DNA of 64,000 nucleotides from Sphingobacterium nematocida (GCF_900168125.1 NZ_FUZF01000012.1:89452-153451), one strand, 5' to 3'; counted from the first letter of the stretch, positions 17,732-27,537 are shown. Notes: generated from the sequence alone by a model not told the origin. Made by a program: numbers and translations.

Positions 17732-17754
17732 GCCTCACATACAATATGTGAGGC
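17732..17754 (-). terminator. secG terminator
   Basis: GCCTCACAT at 17732-17740 pairs with 17746-17754, 5-nt loop, and on the minus strand a T-rich tract (complement of 17724-17731) follows. Confidence 0.85.
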
Positions 17755-17774
17755 CTCTCTTATCTTGTCATACC

Positions 17775-18128
17775 CTATTTAGATGAATCCTGTGCCACAG
17801 GTGCAGGATTAGCTTGCTGCCCTTGTGCTGGAGCATTCAAGTTCAATGAAGGAGCTTGCGCTGGGGCTTCGATTTGTTCAGAAAGACCACCAGATTTCGT
17901 TCCTGCGCTAGGACCTAAGATATTAATAGCTAAGCTAAATACCATAAGAGCAATTACTAGTGTCCAGGTACCTTTTTCTAAAAAGTCTCCTGTACGTTGT
18001 ACGCCCATAAGATTACTTCCACCAGCAAAACCTGATGATAAACCTCCCCCTTTTGGATTCTGAATAAGCACGAAAAATGCTAAAATCACACTTACCAAAA
18101 TAATCAGGATAATGAATAATGTTGTCAT
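17775..18128 (-). CDS. secG: Preprotein translocase subunit SecG
   Basis: 117 aa. Two membrane helices at about residues 3-21 and 53-71 flank the conserved NPKGGGLSSGFAGGSNLMG loop. The C-terminal tail is rich in Ala, Pro and Gln. It is part of SecYEG in the inner membrane. It is the last gene of the run miaB, sigma-54 activator, lptE, TPR gene, secG, ended by a terminator. Confidence 0.95.
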   Translation of the reverse strand: MTTLFIILIILVSVILAFFVLIQNPKGGGLSSGFAGGSNLMGVQRTGDFLEKGTWTLVIALMVFSLAINILGPSAGTKSGGLSEQIEAPAQAPSLNLNAPAQGQQANPAPVAQDSSK

Positions 18129-18145
18129 TTCTTAGTTAATATTAT

Positions 18146-19249
18146 TTATAAGTTTTTCTCTAAATCTTGAATTCGGGCCGCAAAATACGATTTTTTTTCT
18201 GGATATTTCAAAATTAATTTTTTGAATACCTCGATCGCTTTTAAATAGAGCGCTTGATCAACATAAATATTCGCCAGAGTCTCTGTAACCAATGAATAAT
18301 TATCTTCTGCGCTCTGCCTTGCCATATTTTCATTATTCAAATTTTCAGCCGATGGGGCCTGAATCATTGGTTCCTCTTTTATAAAACGATCAATGACCTG
18401 ATCACTCTTTTTAGGTTCCACATGTTTTAATGGGCTATTTTTGACCGCGTCACTCAATTTGCTTTCGGGCTCCTGAAAATGAATTATATTTTCTTTGATT
18501 TGTTGATCAAGTATAGTCTCGTCCAGCTTAGACAAATCGAAATTTCCCTTTTCAGGCCTCGGTAAATGTGGTGTAATAAAAGGCTGATATGTACTTGCAT
18601 GTTCTAACCGTGTCTTGTGCAACCACCATCGAAAGCTATAGGGCATCAGGTCATCATTGTACAGACTGACATCTTCAGGGTCCTCAGATGCTGGCTTAGG
18701 CACAATTTCTTCTTCCACATCAACCGCACTCTCACGCTCCTTCCTTTCGAACACAAAATAATCTCCAAGCACAGCACCGCCTTGAACAAGCTTATCCAAC
18801 TCAATACCCTCTTCGCTTGGCGTCAGAACTTCTGTTTCCTCAACAATAGAACTAACAGCAATCTCCTCCTCTACATCCACTCTATCATCCCCAACTAAGA
18901 GCTCCTCTTCATCGCCATTCTCCGATTCAAGAATAACATCTTCAGTAAGATTATCGTACAACTCGAATGGCACATATCCCTCCCGCTCTGGAACGAGCTC
19001 CTCAACTTTTACTACAGGCGCATTTACAAAATTCCAAAGCCAATTTGCATTCGCAGCATACAACAGCGCTAACTCTCGATTCGGAGAATCTTCATTAATA
19101 AGTTTCTTTCTGCGTTCGTAAGCAAAGATAAGCGGCTGAGAATAAGGGTAGCGAACTATGAGACCCAAAAGATCATCCTCCGTCAATCTAGACGGATCAA
19201 TAAGTGCCTGTCGATACAGTGTATGTTGTGAATTATTTAAATCTATCAT
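18146..19249 (-). CDS. Conserved protein with C-terminal TPR, lptE-secG operon
   Basis: 367 aa from the ATG at 19249, chosen because AGAGG sits 5 nt before it; the longer frame from 19282 starts with TTG and overlaps lptE. The N-terminus is helical (LYRQALIDPSRLTEDDLLGLI), the middle is acidic and low in complexity, and the last 60 residues form a TPR-like unit (LANIYVDQALYLKAIEVFKKL). Proteins of this kind are regularly found between lptE and secG in this family. No function is known to me. Confidence 0.8.
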   Translation of the reverse strand: MIDLNNSQHTLYRQALIDPSRLTEDDLLGLIVRYPYSQPLIFAYERRKKLINEDSPNRELALLYAANANWLWNFVNAPVVKVEELVPEREGYVPFELYDNLTEDVILESENGDEEELLVGDDRVDVEEEIAVSSIVEETEVLTPSEEGIELDKLVQGGAVLGDYFVFERKERESAVDVEEEIVPKPASEDPEDVSLYNDDLMPYSFRWWLHKTRLEHASTYQPFITPHLPRPEKGNFDLSKLDETILDQQIKENIIHFQEPESKLSDAVKNSPLKHVEPKKSDQVIDRFIKEEPMIQAPSAENLNNENMARQSAEDNYSLVTETLANIYVDQALYLKAIEVFKKLILKYPEKKSYFAARIQDLEKNL

Positions 19250-19268
19250 TACCTCTATCGGTTTATCA

Positions 19269-19799
19269 CTACCAGTTCGCAAAAGCTTTATTGTATATAT
19301 CCTCAGTTAACGCCTTTATAATATCTTGATTTAACTGAGCTTCATAAGACGTAACATCCGAACCGGGAAATTCTTTGAATTGAGAGAAACTCTCTTCAAA
19401 ATTACTCTCTCCAGTCTGATCCAATCTGTTGGTATATTTTACTTTCACCGTGATAGTCAACCTACTATTCTCTGCACGTTCCAGTCCGCCAGCGGCTACC
19501 GAAGCCGGAGTAATCGTATAGTTTGTAATCACCCCCTCAAAAATTGCATCACCGTCTGAATTAACTTGACTTAAACTAGATTGTGTACGAATCCGCTCCT
19601 TCAGTACTTCCGTAAAATTCTGACTAAGAGTCGTGTATACCATTGGTGCAATATTCTCAAAGTACAAAACAGTATATGTCTTCATATCTTTAGGAATAGA
19701 CCCCCCTGTAAAACTATACTTCACACCACAGCTTTGAATCACAAGCAGCGTAAATAAAAGAACTCCGATTACTCTAATTTGAGCTATTAACTTCCACAT
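19269..19799 (-). CDS. lptE: LPS-assembly lipoprotein LptE
   Basis: 176 aa lipoprotein: hydrophobic signal and lipobox VIQSC with Cys24, then the start YSFTGGSIP typical of Bacteroidota LptE. Further LptE-like segments are the TVLYFEN strand and the C-terminal LTEDIYNKAF helix. It should form the outer-membrane LPS translocon with LptD. It begins 6 nt after the sigma-54 activator. Confidence 0.9.
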   Translation of the reverse strand: MWKLIAQIRVIGVLLFTLLVIQSCGVKYSFTGGSIPKDMKTYTVLYFENIAPMVYTTLSQNFTEVLKERIRTQSSLSQVNSDGDAIFEGVITNYTITPASVAAGGLERAENSRLTITVKVKYTNRLDQTGESNFEESFSQFKEFPGSDVTSYEAQLNQDIIKALTEDIYNKAFANW

Positions 19800-19805
19800 A
19801 AGTAC

Positions 19806-21074
19806 TTAATCTAAATTTAAATCCTTAATTTTTCTGTATAAAGTACGTTCGGAAATACCGAGTTCCTGCGCAGCAGACTTCCGTTTACCTTTGTGCTTTT
19901 TCAGCGCCTTTTTAATCATATCCGACTCTTTGTCTACCAACGAGAGAGATTCTTCGATCTCTTCAACATCTTGTGTATCATCAATCGAAACATAGCTATT
20001 GCCTGAAGAGCTAGTACTCGGATTGTGGATTGTCAATGTAGGCGTCGTATTAATCTCTTCCTTATAGAGCTGTGTCGCCCCTGGCTTTACCTCTTGATAT
20101 AATTGATTAATATACTGCGAATTTTGATCATAAGATGCTGGAGTAGTTCCATTTTGCAACAGTTCTACTACTAATTTCTTCAGATCGACCATATCCTTTT
20201 TCATATCAAAAAGAACCTTATAAAGAATATCTCTTTCCGAAAAATCTTCTTTATTCTGATCTTTCACAAATACAGGAAGACTGCTAGCACTTTTTTCTAT
20301 CGGCAAATAGTTACTTAAAATACGGGCATCAACAATACGCTCTTTTTCCAAAACAGCTATTTGTTCTGCTATATTTTTCAACTGACGAACATTTCCTGGC
20401 CAGCTGTAATTAGACAAAAGTTCCTGAGCGTCAGGAGTCAACTGTACTCCCGGCGAACGATATTTGTCTGAAAAATCGACAACAAATTTCCGAAAAAGCA
20501 AAAAGATATCTTCCTTACGTTCCCGCAAAGAAGGTATTCGCAAAGGAACCGTATTTAATCGATAATAAAGATCCTCCCTGAATTTACCTTTCTTTACCGC
20601 TTCATATACGTCTACGTTAGTAGCCGCAACTACACGTACATTGGTCTTCTGAACTTTCGAAGACCCGACTCGTATATATTCTCCGGATTCTAAAACACGA
20701 AGTAAACGAGCCTGTGTATTTAGTGGTAATTCCCCAACTTCATCCAAAAATATAGTACCCCCATCGACCACCTCAAAATATCCTTTACGTGCTTCGTGAG
20801 CTCCTGTAAAAGAACCTTTTTCATGACCAAAAAGCTCCGAATCAATAGTTCCTTCAGGAATTGCACCGCAATTGACCGCAATAAAAGGACCATGCTTTCG
20901 CGCACTTAATTGGTGAATAATATGAGAAAAGACCTCCTTTCCCGATCCACTCTCACCCTGTATTAGCACAGATATATCCGTAGGAGCAACCTGCTTTGCT
21001 ACGTCTATTGCCCGATTGAGTAATGGAGAGTTACCAATGATTCCAAATCTATTTTTTATATCCTGGATATCCAT
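19806..21074 (-). CDS. Sigma-54-dependent transcriptional activator without receiver domain
   Basis: 422 aa. The AAA+ domain starts at the N-terminus: Walker A GESGSGKE at 40-47, the sigma-54 contact loop GSFTGA at 87-92 (canonical GAFTGA), Walker B-like GGTIFLDEVGELP. The C-terminal Fis-type HTH is KRKSAAQELGISERTLYRKI. A linker of about 130 residues separates them. There is no receiver or GAF domain in front, so activity is not controlled by phosphorylation of this chain. It lies between miaB and lptE as in other Bacteroidota. Two sigma-54-like promoter boxes in this window (23761, 50664) are possible targets. Confidence 0.93.
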   Translation of the reverse strand: MDIQDIKNRFGIIGNSPLLNRAIDVAKQVAPTDISVLIQGESGSGKEVFSHIIHQLSARKHGPFIAVNCGAIPEGTIDSELFGHEKGSFTGAHEARKGYFEVVDGGTIFLDEVGELPLNTQARLLRVLESGEYIRVGSSKVQKTNVRVVAATNVDVYEAVKKGKFREDLYYRLNTVPLRIPSLRERKEDIFLLFRKFVVDFSDKYRSPGVQLTPDAQELLSNYSWPGNVRQLKNIAEQIAVLEKERIVDARILSNYLPIEKSASSLPVFVKDQNKEDFSERDILYKVLFDMKKDMVDLKKLVVELLQNGTTPASYDQNSQYINQLYQEVKPGATQLYKEEINTTPTLTIHNPSTSSSGNSYVSIDDTQDVEEIEESLSLVDKESDMIKKALKKHKGKRKSAAQELGISERTLYRKIKDLNLD

Positions 21075-21119
21075 TCTTACTTCGTATTAAGAATCTTTAT
21101 TGAGTTTATATCAAGCAAA

Positions 21120-22553
21120 TTAATCGACTATTTTACCGATCAATGTAGCAGAGGTACAGCTTTCGCCCAATACATGCACATAGTCACCGACGCTATATCT
21201 CGCATCCACAGGGAATACAACCATTGTATTTTGATCGTTCCGACCACAATAATCCTTATCCGAACGCTTAGAAAATCCCTCAATCAAGACTTTATGTACT
21301 TTCCCCACATATTTTTGTATACGCTCCAAACTGTGCTCTTGTTGTTTATTTACAACCTCTGTCAAGCGTCTTTTTTTCACATCTTCAGGTATATCATCTT
21401 CAAAACGTTTGGCTGCTAAAGTACCCGGCCGTTCAGAATAGGCAAACATATAGGCAAAGTCATACTTTACGAAATCCATCATCGACAAAGTCTCCTGATG
21501 CTCCGCCTCAGTCTCGGTACAAAAACCTGTAATCACATCCGTAGATATTGCACACTCTGGGATGATACGACGGATTGCTTCTACACGCTCCATATACCAT
21601 TCCCTGTCGTATGTGCGGTTCATCAATTCCAATACCCGCGAATTACCAGACTGTACCGGCAAGTGGATGTATTTACAGATGTTTTCATATTTACCAATAG
21701 TATACAATACGTCATCTGTAATATCTTTTGGATGAGAAGTCGAAAATCGTATTCTCAATTCAGGACTAACCAAAGCAACTTGCTCCAACAAACTTGCAAA
21801 GTTCACTGTCGGCAGTGCCTCCTCACCTTCTGCTACTTTAGGGGTGTACTTGTACGAATCCACATTCTGCCCCAGCAATGTAACCTCCCGATATCCTGCA
21901 GAGAACAACTCTTGGGCTTCTTTCAAAATAGATTGTGTATCTCGACTTCTTTCTCTCCCACGCGTAAACGGAACCACACAGAATGAGCACATGTTGTCAC
22001 AGCCTCTCATAATTGATATAAATGCAGAGACTCCATTAGAATTTAAACGTACGGGGCTGATATCAGCATAAGTTTCCTCCCTAGATAGCAGTACATTTAC
22101 CGCTTTACTTCCATCATCAACCTTATCGATCAAATTAGGTAAATCACGGTAAGCGTCCGGTCCAACAACGACATCAACTAACTTTTCCTCTTCTAAAAAC
22201 TTTGCCTTCAATCGTTCTGCCATACATCCCAAGACCCCAACGACCATCCCCGGATTTTTAGCTTTAACAGCTTCAAATTCTTTCAGCCTTTTCCTAACGC
22301 GTTGTTCAGCATTCTCACGGATCGAACAAGTATTTATAAAAACGACATCTGCCTCCTTGTAATCCTTGGTCGTTTCAAATCCTTGATCTATAAGAATAGA
22401 AGCAACGATCTCACTGTCAGAAAAATTCATCTGACAGCCATAACTCTCAATATAGAGTTTCCTTCCATCCGATTTACCGGTTGGAGCTAGTTCCAATGCC
22501 TCTCCCTGACGACCTTCATCGTGCGTCTTTGTTGTATGTGTTAATTCTAACAT
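21120..22553 (-). CDS. miaB: tRNA-2-methylthio-N6-dimethylallyladenosine synthase MiaB
   Basis: 477 aa radical-SAM methylthiotransferase. N-terminal UPF0004 domain with [13 protein letters not shown] and two further Cys, radical-SAM motif CDNMCSFC in [17 protein letters not shown], and a C-terminal TRAM domain. It adds methylthio to i6A37 of tRNAs. First gene of the run that ends with secG. A TAACTTTG box at 22580-22573 (minus strand) 19 nt before the ATG is a plausible -7 element. Confidence 0.97.
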   Translation of the reverse strand: MLELTHTTKTHDEGRQGEALELAPTGKSDGRKLYIESYGCQMNFSDSEIVASILIDQGFETTKDYKEADVVFINTCSIRENAEQRVRKRLKEFEAVKAKNPGMVVGVLGCMAERLKAKFLEEEKLVDVVVGPDAYRDLPNLIDKVDDGSKAVNVLLSREETYADISPVRLNSNGVSAFISIMRGCDNMCSFCVVPFTRGRERSRDTQSILKEAQELFSAGYREVTLLGQNVDSYKYTPKVAEGEEALPTVNFASLLEQVALVSPELRIRFSTSHPKDITDDVLYTIGKYENICKYIHLPVQSGNSRVLELMNRTYDREWYMERVEAIRRIIPECAISTDVITGFCTETEAEHQETLSMMDFVKYDFAYMFAYSERPGTLAAKRFEDDIPEDVKKRRLTEVVNKQQEHSLERIQKYVGKVHKVLIEGFSKRSDKDYCGRNDQNTMVVFPVDARYSVGDYVHVLGESCTSATLIGKIVD

Positions 22554-23030
22554 AGCTTATTGTAAAAGACTACAAAGTTAAAAATAAAATATCATTTTTT
22601 ATGACAGTTTGGCAGAGCTTACCAAATTTTAACAAATAACTAAAAAGATATTCGTCTACATATTTTTAAAAGAATCTCACTCAGGTTTATACATCATTCC
22701 GTCTTGATCCATTAACACCTCAATACTTATCTCGCGATTGTTCAGTCATTATGCGTTTATGAGCGAATAATTAACCTTTAAATATATAAGGAAGTACGTT
22801 CTTGTATCCTGATAGTATCCTCTAAAAAGATTGTACATACAAAACTTTCATGATTCGATTGATTCACCAACAGAGATTAACCACACTCGATTGTATCGAG
22901 TATACTCTTGGATACCAATCGCAAAAACATCTCCATGAAAAAAGTTCTTAAAGCCTCTGATAATGTACACTTCAAAAAAAAGCTCTCCAATATGGAGAGC
23001 CCTTTATGATATCTTTATACAACGATTATA
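22554..23030. other. 477-nt intergenic region between miaB and the OmpA-like gene
   Basis: The miaB -7 box lies at the left edge and the OmpA-gene terminator at the right edge. The middle is A/T-rich, with a possible 33-codon plus-strand frame (ATG near 22851) that has no recognisable start signal or composition of a gene. I see no RNA gene or repeat in it. Confidence 0.5.
22973..23000 (-). terminator. Terminator of the OmpA-like gene
   Basis: GCTCTCC at 22982-22988 pairs with GGAGAGC at 22994-23000; on the minus strand it is followed by seven or more Ts. Confidence 0.85.
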
Positions 23031-23720
23031 CTATTGTCCTGCTTGTCTTTTTGCTTCTTCCTGCATTTTTTTACCCGCTGTGATTACAATTTCTACGCGA
23101 CGATTTTGAGCACGTCCAGCCTCTGTATCATTAGAGGCAATTGGTTCAGAGTAGTTCTTTCCTTCAGTTGAGATACGTCCAGCAGACAACCCTTGTGAAA
23201 CCGCATATTCTTTTACAGATCTAGCGCGATCGTTAGAAACTTTATCATTTGCAGCCAAAGTACCTACGTTATCCGTATGACCAATAACCAAAATTTCCGT
23301 ATTAGGTTCTTTATTCAAAGTCTCTACAAGCTTAGCAATATTTGTTTTTGCATCGCCTTTTAATGTTGATTTATTGAAATCGAATAAAATTCCAGAATCA
23401 AATTTCACTAAGATAGCTTCTCCAACCTGCTCGACTTGCGCACCAGCTACTGTATTCTCGATCTCTTTCGCTTGTTTATCCATCTTATTACCGATCAACG
23501 CCCCAGCAGCACCGCCGATCACCGCTCCTGCAATTGCTCCGATAGCTGTATTACCTGCTTTACCACCGATCAACGCCCCTAAGCCAGCACCCGCTGCTGT
23601 ACCAATAGCACCACCTTTGGTTGTATTATTAGCATTTTGAATTGTCGAACAACTCCCTAACAACATCGCAGATGTAGCCAACGAAAGACCATAAACTGCT
23701 AATTTCCTATTCATTTTCAT
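23031..23720 (-). CDS. OmpA-family lipoprotein with glycine-zipper domain
   Basis: 229 aa from ATG 23720. Signal peptide with lipobox LLGSC, then a glycine-zipper region (GGAIGTAAGAGLGALIGGKA and following) and a C-terminal OmpA domain (about residues 115-220) with the peptidoglycan-binding motif GHTDNVGTLAANDKVSNDRA and the RAQNRRVEI end. It should anchor the outer membrane to peptidoglycan. The longer frame to 23777 has a TTG start and simply translates the promoter. A sigma-54-like box lies about 40 nt upstream. Confidence 0.93.
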   Translation of the reverse strand: MKMNRKLAVYGLSLATSAMLLGSCSTIQNANNTTKGGAIGTAAGAGLGALIGGKAGNTAIGAIAGAVIGGAAGALIGNKMDKQAKEIENTVAGAQVEQVGEAILVKFDSGILFDFNKSTLKGDAKTNIAKLVETLNKEPNTEILVIGHTDNVGTLAANDKVSNDRARSVKEYAVSQGLSAGRISTEGKNYSEPIASNDTEAGRAQNRRVEIVITAGKKMQEEAKRQAGQ

Positions 23721-23760
23721 AACTTTACAAATAATGTTTCTATATATCCTTTGACTACCA

Positions 23761-23777
23761 AACAAAGCAAATGCCAA
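23761..23777 (-). promoter_or_regulatory. Sigma-54-like promoter box before the OmpA-like gene
   Basis: Minus strand reads TTGGCATTTGCTTTGTT: TGGCA in the -24 position and TTG(T) at the spacing of the -12 element (consensus TGGCAC-N5-TTGC). The -12 C is a T. The same 17 nt occur before lemA. It lies 41-57 nt before the ATG. Confidence 0.5.
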
Positions 23778-23823
23778 AAGTCATTTTTAATCATGAACTA
23801 GGCCTCATTAAGCTGTCCTTTAT

Positions 23824-24582
23824 TTAATTTTGTGGAGGAATCTCCAGTTTTGGTAGTTTGACAGGAGCAGGTCTTCCCTGTTCATCCCACGATTTAAAGG
23901 ATTTGGCAATATAATTTAATAAGTCATATTGCCCCCAGTTTTTGGAAAGATCATAAGAAGGTCGATAAATCTCCATGAAATTCTGAAGCGCCTCTCCCTC
24001 TAAACCAGTATGTTCGCTAACGACACTTTTCGTAAAAATACGATCCACAGCAATTTCGTTTACTTCACGATCCATATACTTCTCAAATCGTTTCATATTC
24101 TTAGCCTCCCTTCCAAAAAGGTTATACAATGCCGTGGCCGGACTATTTAAATACGTTCCGACCTTATTTTTACCTCCATTATAGATACCCTTTTTTTCAT
24201 AATCCTTCAGAATATCCTCCATCTCCTGCTGTCTCGTTTTTCTAGCTACAATCACCGTTTCTATCTGCATTCCAGGCTGCATTTCCAATACAATATCATC
24301 CAGCGTATACAATACAAGCTTCAAAGACCCGTATCCGACTTTTGAAATAGAAAGACTATCCCCAACCATTGCTTCAATATAAAAAACCCCAAAGTTATTT
24401 GAAGTGACCTTTTTACTCGTCTTCAGATTTATCACATTAACATCTGCCAAACGAAGACCTGTACTCTTTTCCAAAACCAAACCAGATACCTTAGGCAGGT
24501 CTGTGAGCTGCGCAAATCCCCTTTGAACAAAAAGGAACAAAACAGAGAATAGTATTGCTATTTTGATAAAAAACTTAATCAT
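23824..24582 (-). CDS. Secreted protein with carboxypeptidase-regulatory-like domain
   Basis: 252 aa from ATG 24582 (the frame to 24600 begins with TTG). Signal peptide about residues 1-24, then a CarboxypepD_reg-like beta-sandwich (VSGLVLEKSTGLRLADVNV... GVFYIEAMVGDSLSISKVGY). The C-terminal half is helical and charged with no domain I recognise (LYNLFGREAKNMKRFEKYM). Such proteins are common in Bacteroidota envelopes; the role is unknown. 60 nt separate it from the next upstream gene. Confidence 0.72.
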   Translation of the reverse strand: MIKFFIKIAILFSVLFLFVQRGFAQLTDLPKVSGLVLEKSTGLRLADVNVINLKTSKKVTSNNFGVFYIEAMVGDSLSISKVGYGSLKLVLYTLDDIVLEMQPGMQIETVIVARKTRQQEMEDILKDYEKKGIYNGGKNKVGTYLNSPATALYNLFGREAKNMKRFEKYMDREVNEIAVDRIFTKSVVSEHTGLEGEALQNFMEIYRPSYDLSKNWGQYDLLNYIAKSFKSWDEQGRPAPVKLPKLEIPPQN

Positions 24583-24642
24583 CAGTACTAATGTAAACAA
24601 ATATCTGACTAGAGAATGTTAAAAAGTATTAAACTAAAAAAA

Positions 24643-25044
24643 CTATTTAAATGGATAGAAAACAAAATTTGCTCCCTCAGGCACCACCACAAATAGACAC
24701 ATAAAGTCACTTGCCTTCTTAAAGTTTTTCTCAAAATAAGCCCTTCTGTCCTCTTGAATCACACTTTTATCAACAAACTCTTCCAACGAACTCGCATTTA
24801 TTGTCCATTTCGTATCAAGTTCAGCACGATCCAAAATCACCTCTCCTATATTAACCTCATGTTGATGAGCTACAAATATTGGATACAGCGTATACCCTTC
24901 AGCGATCATTTCGTTCGATATCTCTTTTATAGAATCGCTATAAAAATCCAAATCGACTTTTAAGCTTTGCAATGGACTTGGCTGAGATGTGTTTGGAGTA
25001 TTCTCGTCCTCAGGCTGGCCTTTAAAAAGATCTTTTAAATCCAT
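24643..25044 (-). CDS. Conserved hypothetical protein, 133 aa
   Basis: A soluble protein with no signal or membrane segment. The N-terminal 25 residues are charged and flexible; the rest looks like a single alpha/beta domain (VDLDFYSDSIKEISNEMIAEGYTLYPIFVAHQHEV). I do not recognise the family. It begins 6 nt after the stop of rlmD, so it is likely co-expressed with it. Confidence 0.7.
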   Translation of the reverse strand: MDLKDLFKGQPEDENTPNTSQPSPLQSLKVDLDFYSDSIKEISNEMIAEGYTLYPIFVAHQHEVNIGEVILDRAELDTKWTINASSLEEFVDKSVIQEDRRAYFEKNFKKASDFMCLFVVVPEGANFVFYPFK

Positions 25045-25050
25045 ACAATA

Positions 25051-26457
25051 CTATTTTAACATTAATAAAACAACATTTTCCACATGTTGTGTCTGTGGAA
25101 ACATATCAACAGGTTTGATCCGTATCACATCATATTTTACGCTAAGCATCTCCAGATCACGAGCCTGCGTAGCAGCATTACAACTCACATAGACAACCTT
25201 TGGCGCCTCCATCTCTAAAATACGATCTACAACATCAGCGTGCATTCCCGCGCGAGGAGGATCAGTAATAACTACATCAGGTTTACCGTGAGCAGCAATA
25301 AAGTCCGCTGTCAATACATCCTTCATGTCTCCAGCAAAAAACTTCGTATTATGGATATCATTAATTGCCGAATTGACCTTGGCGTCTTCAATGGCTGTCG
25401 GCACATACTCAACACCAACGACTTCTCTTGCATTTTTTGCCACAAAATTAGCAATTGTACCAGCACCAGTATACAAATCATAAACTAATTCTGTACCCTT
25501 AAGATCTGCAAACTCTCGTGTAATTTTATACAATTCATAAGCCTGACGAGAATTCGTTTGATAGAAAGACTTAGGTCCAACCTTAAACTTCAAACCTTCC
25601 ATCTCTTCATAAATAAAATCCCGTCCTCGGAATACATGAATATCCTGATCAAAAATAGTATCATTCTTTTTCTGATTGATAATATAAAGCAACGATACTA
25701 TTTCAGGGAATTGAGAAGCGATATAGCTCATCAATAACTCAACTTGTCCTTCCTCTGGATAAGCAAAAACAACAATAACCATAACTTCTCCAGTAGAAGA
25801 AGTCCTAATAATAAGATTACGCAATGCCCCTTCGTGCATACGAAGGTCATAAAACGAGATTTGCTTCTCAACAGCATAATTTCGAACAGCGTTACGCAAT
25901 TGATTTGAGGGATCTTCTTGCAAAAAACAGTGGTCTATGTCCAGAATCTTATCAAAACGCCCAGGTACATGAAACCCTAAGGCATCCATATCATTCTTGT
26001 CTACCTCCTCATCCTTATTAGTCAACCAACGCTTGTTTGAAAAAGTAAACTCCAGCTTATTGCGATAATACATTGTTTGTGCAGACCCCAAAATAGGTTC
26101 CATAGAAGCAGTATCCACTTTACCTATACGAGACAACGCATTGCCCACCGATTGTTGTTTAAATTTCAGCTGAGCATCATACTCCATATGTTGCCATTTA
26201 CAACCGCCGCAAACTCCAAAGTGAGGACAAAATGGCTCTATACGATATGGTGACGAAGTTACGATCTCCGTAACGCGCCCCTCAGCAAAACTCTTTTTCT
26301 TACGTTGTAATTCAACATTCACCACATCCCCAGGTATAGCCTTCTCTATAAACAGCACCAAATCATCGTGCCTAGCCACACCTTTTCCCTCCTCTGCAAT
26401 ATCGAAAATCTCGACATTACTCAAATTTCTTTTTTCTTGCGGTATTCTTCTTCCCAT
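25051..26457 (-). CDS. rlmD: 23S rRNA uracil-C5 methyltransferase, RlmD/RumA type
   Basis: 468 aa from ATG 26457; the longer frame to 26553 is refused because it translates a -7 box (26472-26465) that fits this start. N-terminal TRAM domain (VEIFDIAEEGKGVARHDD), Fe-S cysteines in CPHFGVCGGCKWQH, SAM-binding DLYTGAGTIANF, and the catalytic motifs DPPRAGMH and YVSCNAATQARD with the nucleophile Cys. It methylates uracils of 23S rRNA; RlmD and RlmC cannot be separated firmly by eye, and Bacteroidota usually carry one such enzyme. Confidence 0.92.
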   Translation of the reverse strand: MGRRIPQEKRNLSNVEIFDIAEEGKGVARHDDLVLFIEKAIPGDVVNVELQRKKKSFAEGRVTEIVTSSPYRIEPFCPHFGVCGGCKWQHMEYDAQLKFKQQSVGNALSRIGKVDTASMEPILGSAQTMYYRNKLEFTFSNKRWLTNKDEEVDKNDMDALGFHVPGRFDKILDIDHCFLQEDPSNQLRNAVRNYAVEKQISFYDLRMHEGALRNLIIRTSSTGEVMVIVVFAYPEEGQVELLMSYIASQFPEIVSLLYIINQKKNDTIFDQDIHVFRGRDFIYEEMEGLKFKVGPKSFYQTNSRQAYELYKITREFADLKGTELVYDLYTGAGTIANFVAKNAREVVGVEYVPTAIEDAKVNSAINDIHNTKFFAGDMKDVLTADFIAAHGKPDVVITDPPRAGMHADVVDRILEMEAPKVVYVSCNAATQARDLEMLSVKYDVIRIKPVDMFPQTQHVENVVLLMLK

Positions 26458-26464
26458 ATATCTG

Positions 26465-26472
26465 CAAAAATA
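26465..26472 (-). promoter_or_regulatory. -7 box TATTTTTG of rlmD
   Basis: TATTTTTG on the minus strand, separated from the ATG by only 7 nt, so the mRNA should have almost no leader. Confidence 0.55.
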
Positions 26473-26553
26473 CATTTTTAGCGGCAAATTACCACTATCC
26501 CACAGTATAGGATAACAACTAATAAATACACTTGAATCCTTTAGTACAAACAA

Positions 26554-27129
26554 TTAGGCGAGAGTCGCCTGTACCAAATACGGAAGAATCTCCTTTTGGA
26601 AGGAGATGAAATTCTTCTTAACATCGGCATCTGTCACAGCCGTAAAAGCAAAAGAAAAAACAATATTTTTACTGGTCTTTATCAAAAAAGTCAACTTTTC
26701 TTCGGCAATTGTAGTTCCTATAGTTTCATTTTTAATAAACGAACTCAACAAAAGAAATTCCAAATCATCCGATAAGATCTTGAGATACTCTTGAGCATTT
26801 GTTGATTCGCGAATAAACTCCCAACCCACAAACTCATTACATACCGTATATGTAACACGGCTCACCCTCAATATCGTATTTGCCAAAAACGTAGGAAGAT
26901 CTTTCTCACGTACCCCCGAATTTAAAATATCCTCGACATTCTCACGGATATAATCCATCAAAACTTCGTGAAGAATCGACTCTTTAGAAGGAAAATACTT
27001 ATAGAAAGTTACTTTTGAAATTTTCGACTGCTTCGCCAACTCATTGACACTTGTCTTGTTGTAACCATACTTGCGAAAAAGCTCACGTGCAGCTCGCTTT
27101 ATAGTAGACACCTGCTCTTCTTGATTCAT
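26554..27129 (-). CDS. TetR/AcrR family transcriptional regulator
   Basis: 191 aa. N-terminal HTH (IKRAARELFRKYGYNKTSVNELAKQSKISKVTFYKYFPSKES, about residues 9-51) and an all-helical ligand domain. It lies 3 nt after the small lipoprotein gene, in a run with pheS. No efflux or metabolic gene that it obviously controls is adjacent; target unknown. Confidence 0.93.
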   Translation of the reverse strand: MNQEEQVSTIKRAARELFRKYGYNKTSVNELAKQSKISKVTFYKYFPSKESILHEVLMDYIRENVEDILNSGVREKDLPTFLANTILRVSRVTYTVCNEFVGWEFIRESTNAQEYLKILSDDLEFLLLSSFIKNETIGTTIAEEKLTFLIKTSKNIVFSFAFTAVTDADVKKNFISFQKEILPYLVQATLA

Positions 27130-27132
27130 AGG

Positions 27133-27537
27133 CTAATTCGCGACAGAATAAAATACGCCATTTTTACTGACTCGATACGGCTTAAGGTGACACTCTGCAA
27201 TATGAGAAGGAGAGCCATCTATAAGCAACCATTTCGCCCCAGAAACCCTATCAACAACCTCGAATCCTTCTACCTCGACCTGATTTCTTTGTCCTATATC
27301 AACCGTACTACATCTATCGTATGCAATCACATCCCCCCCACTATTGTAAAGAATCAGTCCACAGACTCCACCATTGGCATAAGCCCAACCACCGGCCCGG
27401 AATAAATTAGGATGAGAACCCTGAGTAACAGTTATATTAAACGAAACATTGGGCACTACATTGCATCCATTGCCTCCACACCCCCAAATCAGGACCAAAG
27501 ACAGAATGAATGCAATATAGACTCCAACTCGCTTCAT
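27133..27537 (-). CDS. Small lipoprotein with Rieske-like fold remnant
   Basis: 134 aa. Signal and lipobox LIWGC (Cys20). The segment RAGGWAYANGGVCGLILYN followed by VIAYDRCSTVD resembles Bacteroidota Rieske-type lipoproteins in which AYDRTCP supplies a cluster ligand, and the end (AECHLKPYRVSKNG) also fits. The paired Cys-x-His / Cys-x-x-His set of a [2Fe-2S] site is not complete, so the cluster is probably absent. The start codon overlaps the pheS stop (TAATG), so it is translationally coupled. Confidence 0.6.
   Translation of the reverse strand: MKRVGVYIAFILSLVLIWGCGGNGCNVVPNVSFNITVTQGSHPNLFRAGGWAYANGGVCGLILYNSGGDVIAYDRCSTVDIGQRNQVEVEGFEVVDRVSGAKWLLIDGSPSHIAECHLKPYRVSKNGVFYSVAN

Noticed and set aside
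22848..22953. 33-codon plus-strand frame in the gap after miaB
   Set aside because: No promoter, no start signal, no protein-like pattern, and located in an A/T-rich spacer.
25051..26553. 500-aa version of the rlmD gene
   Set aside because: The extra 32 codons translate the promoter box and have no similarity to the family.
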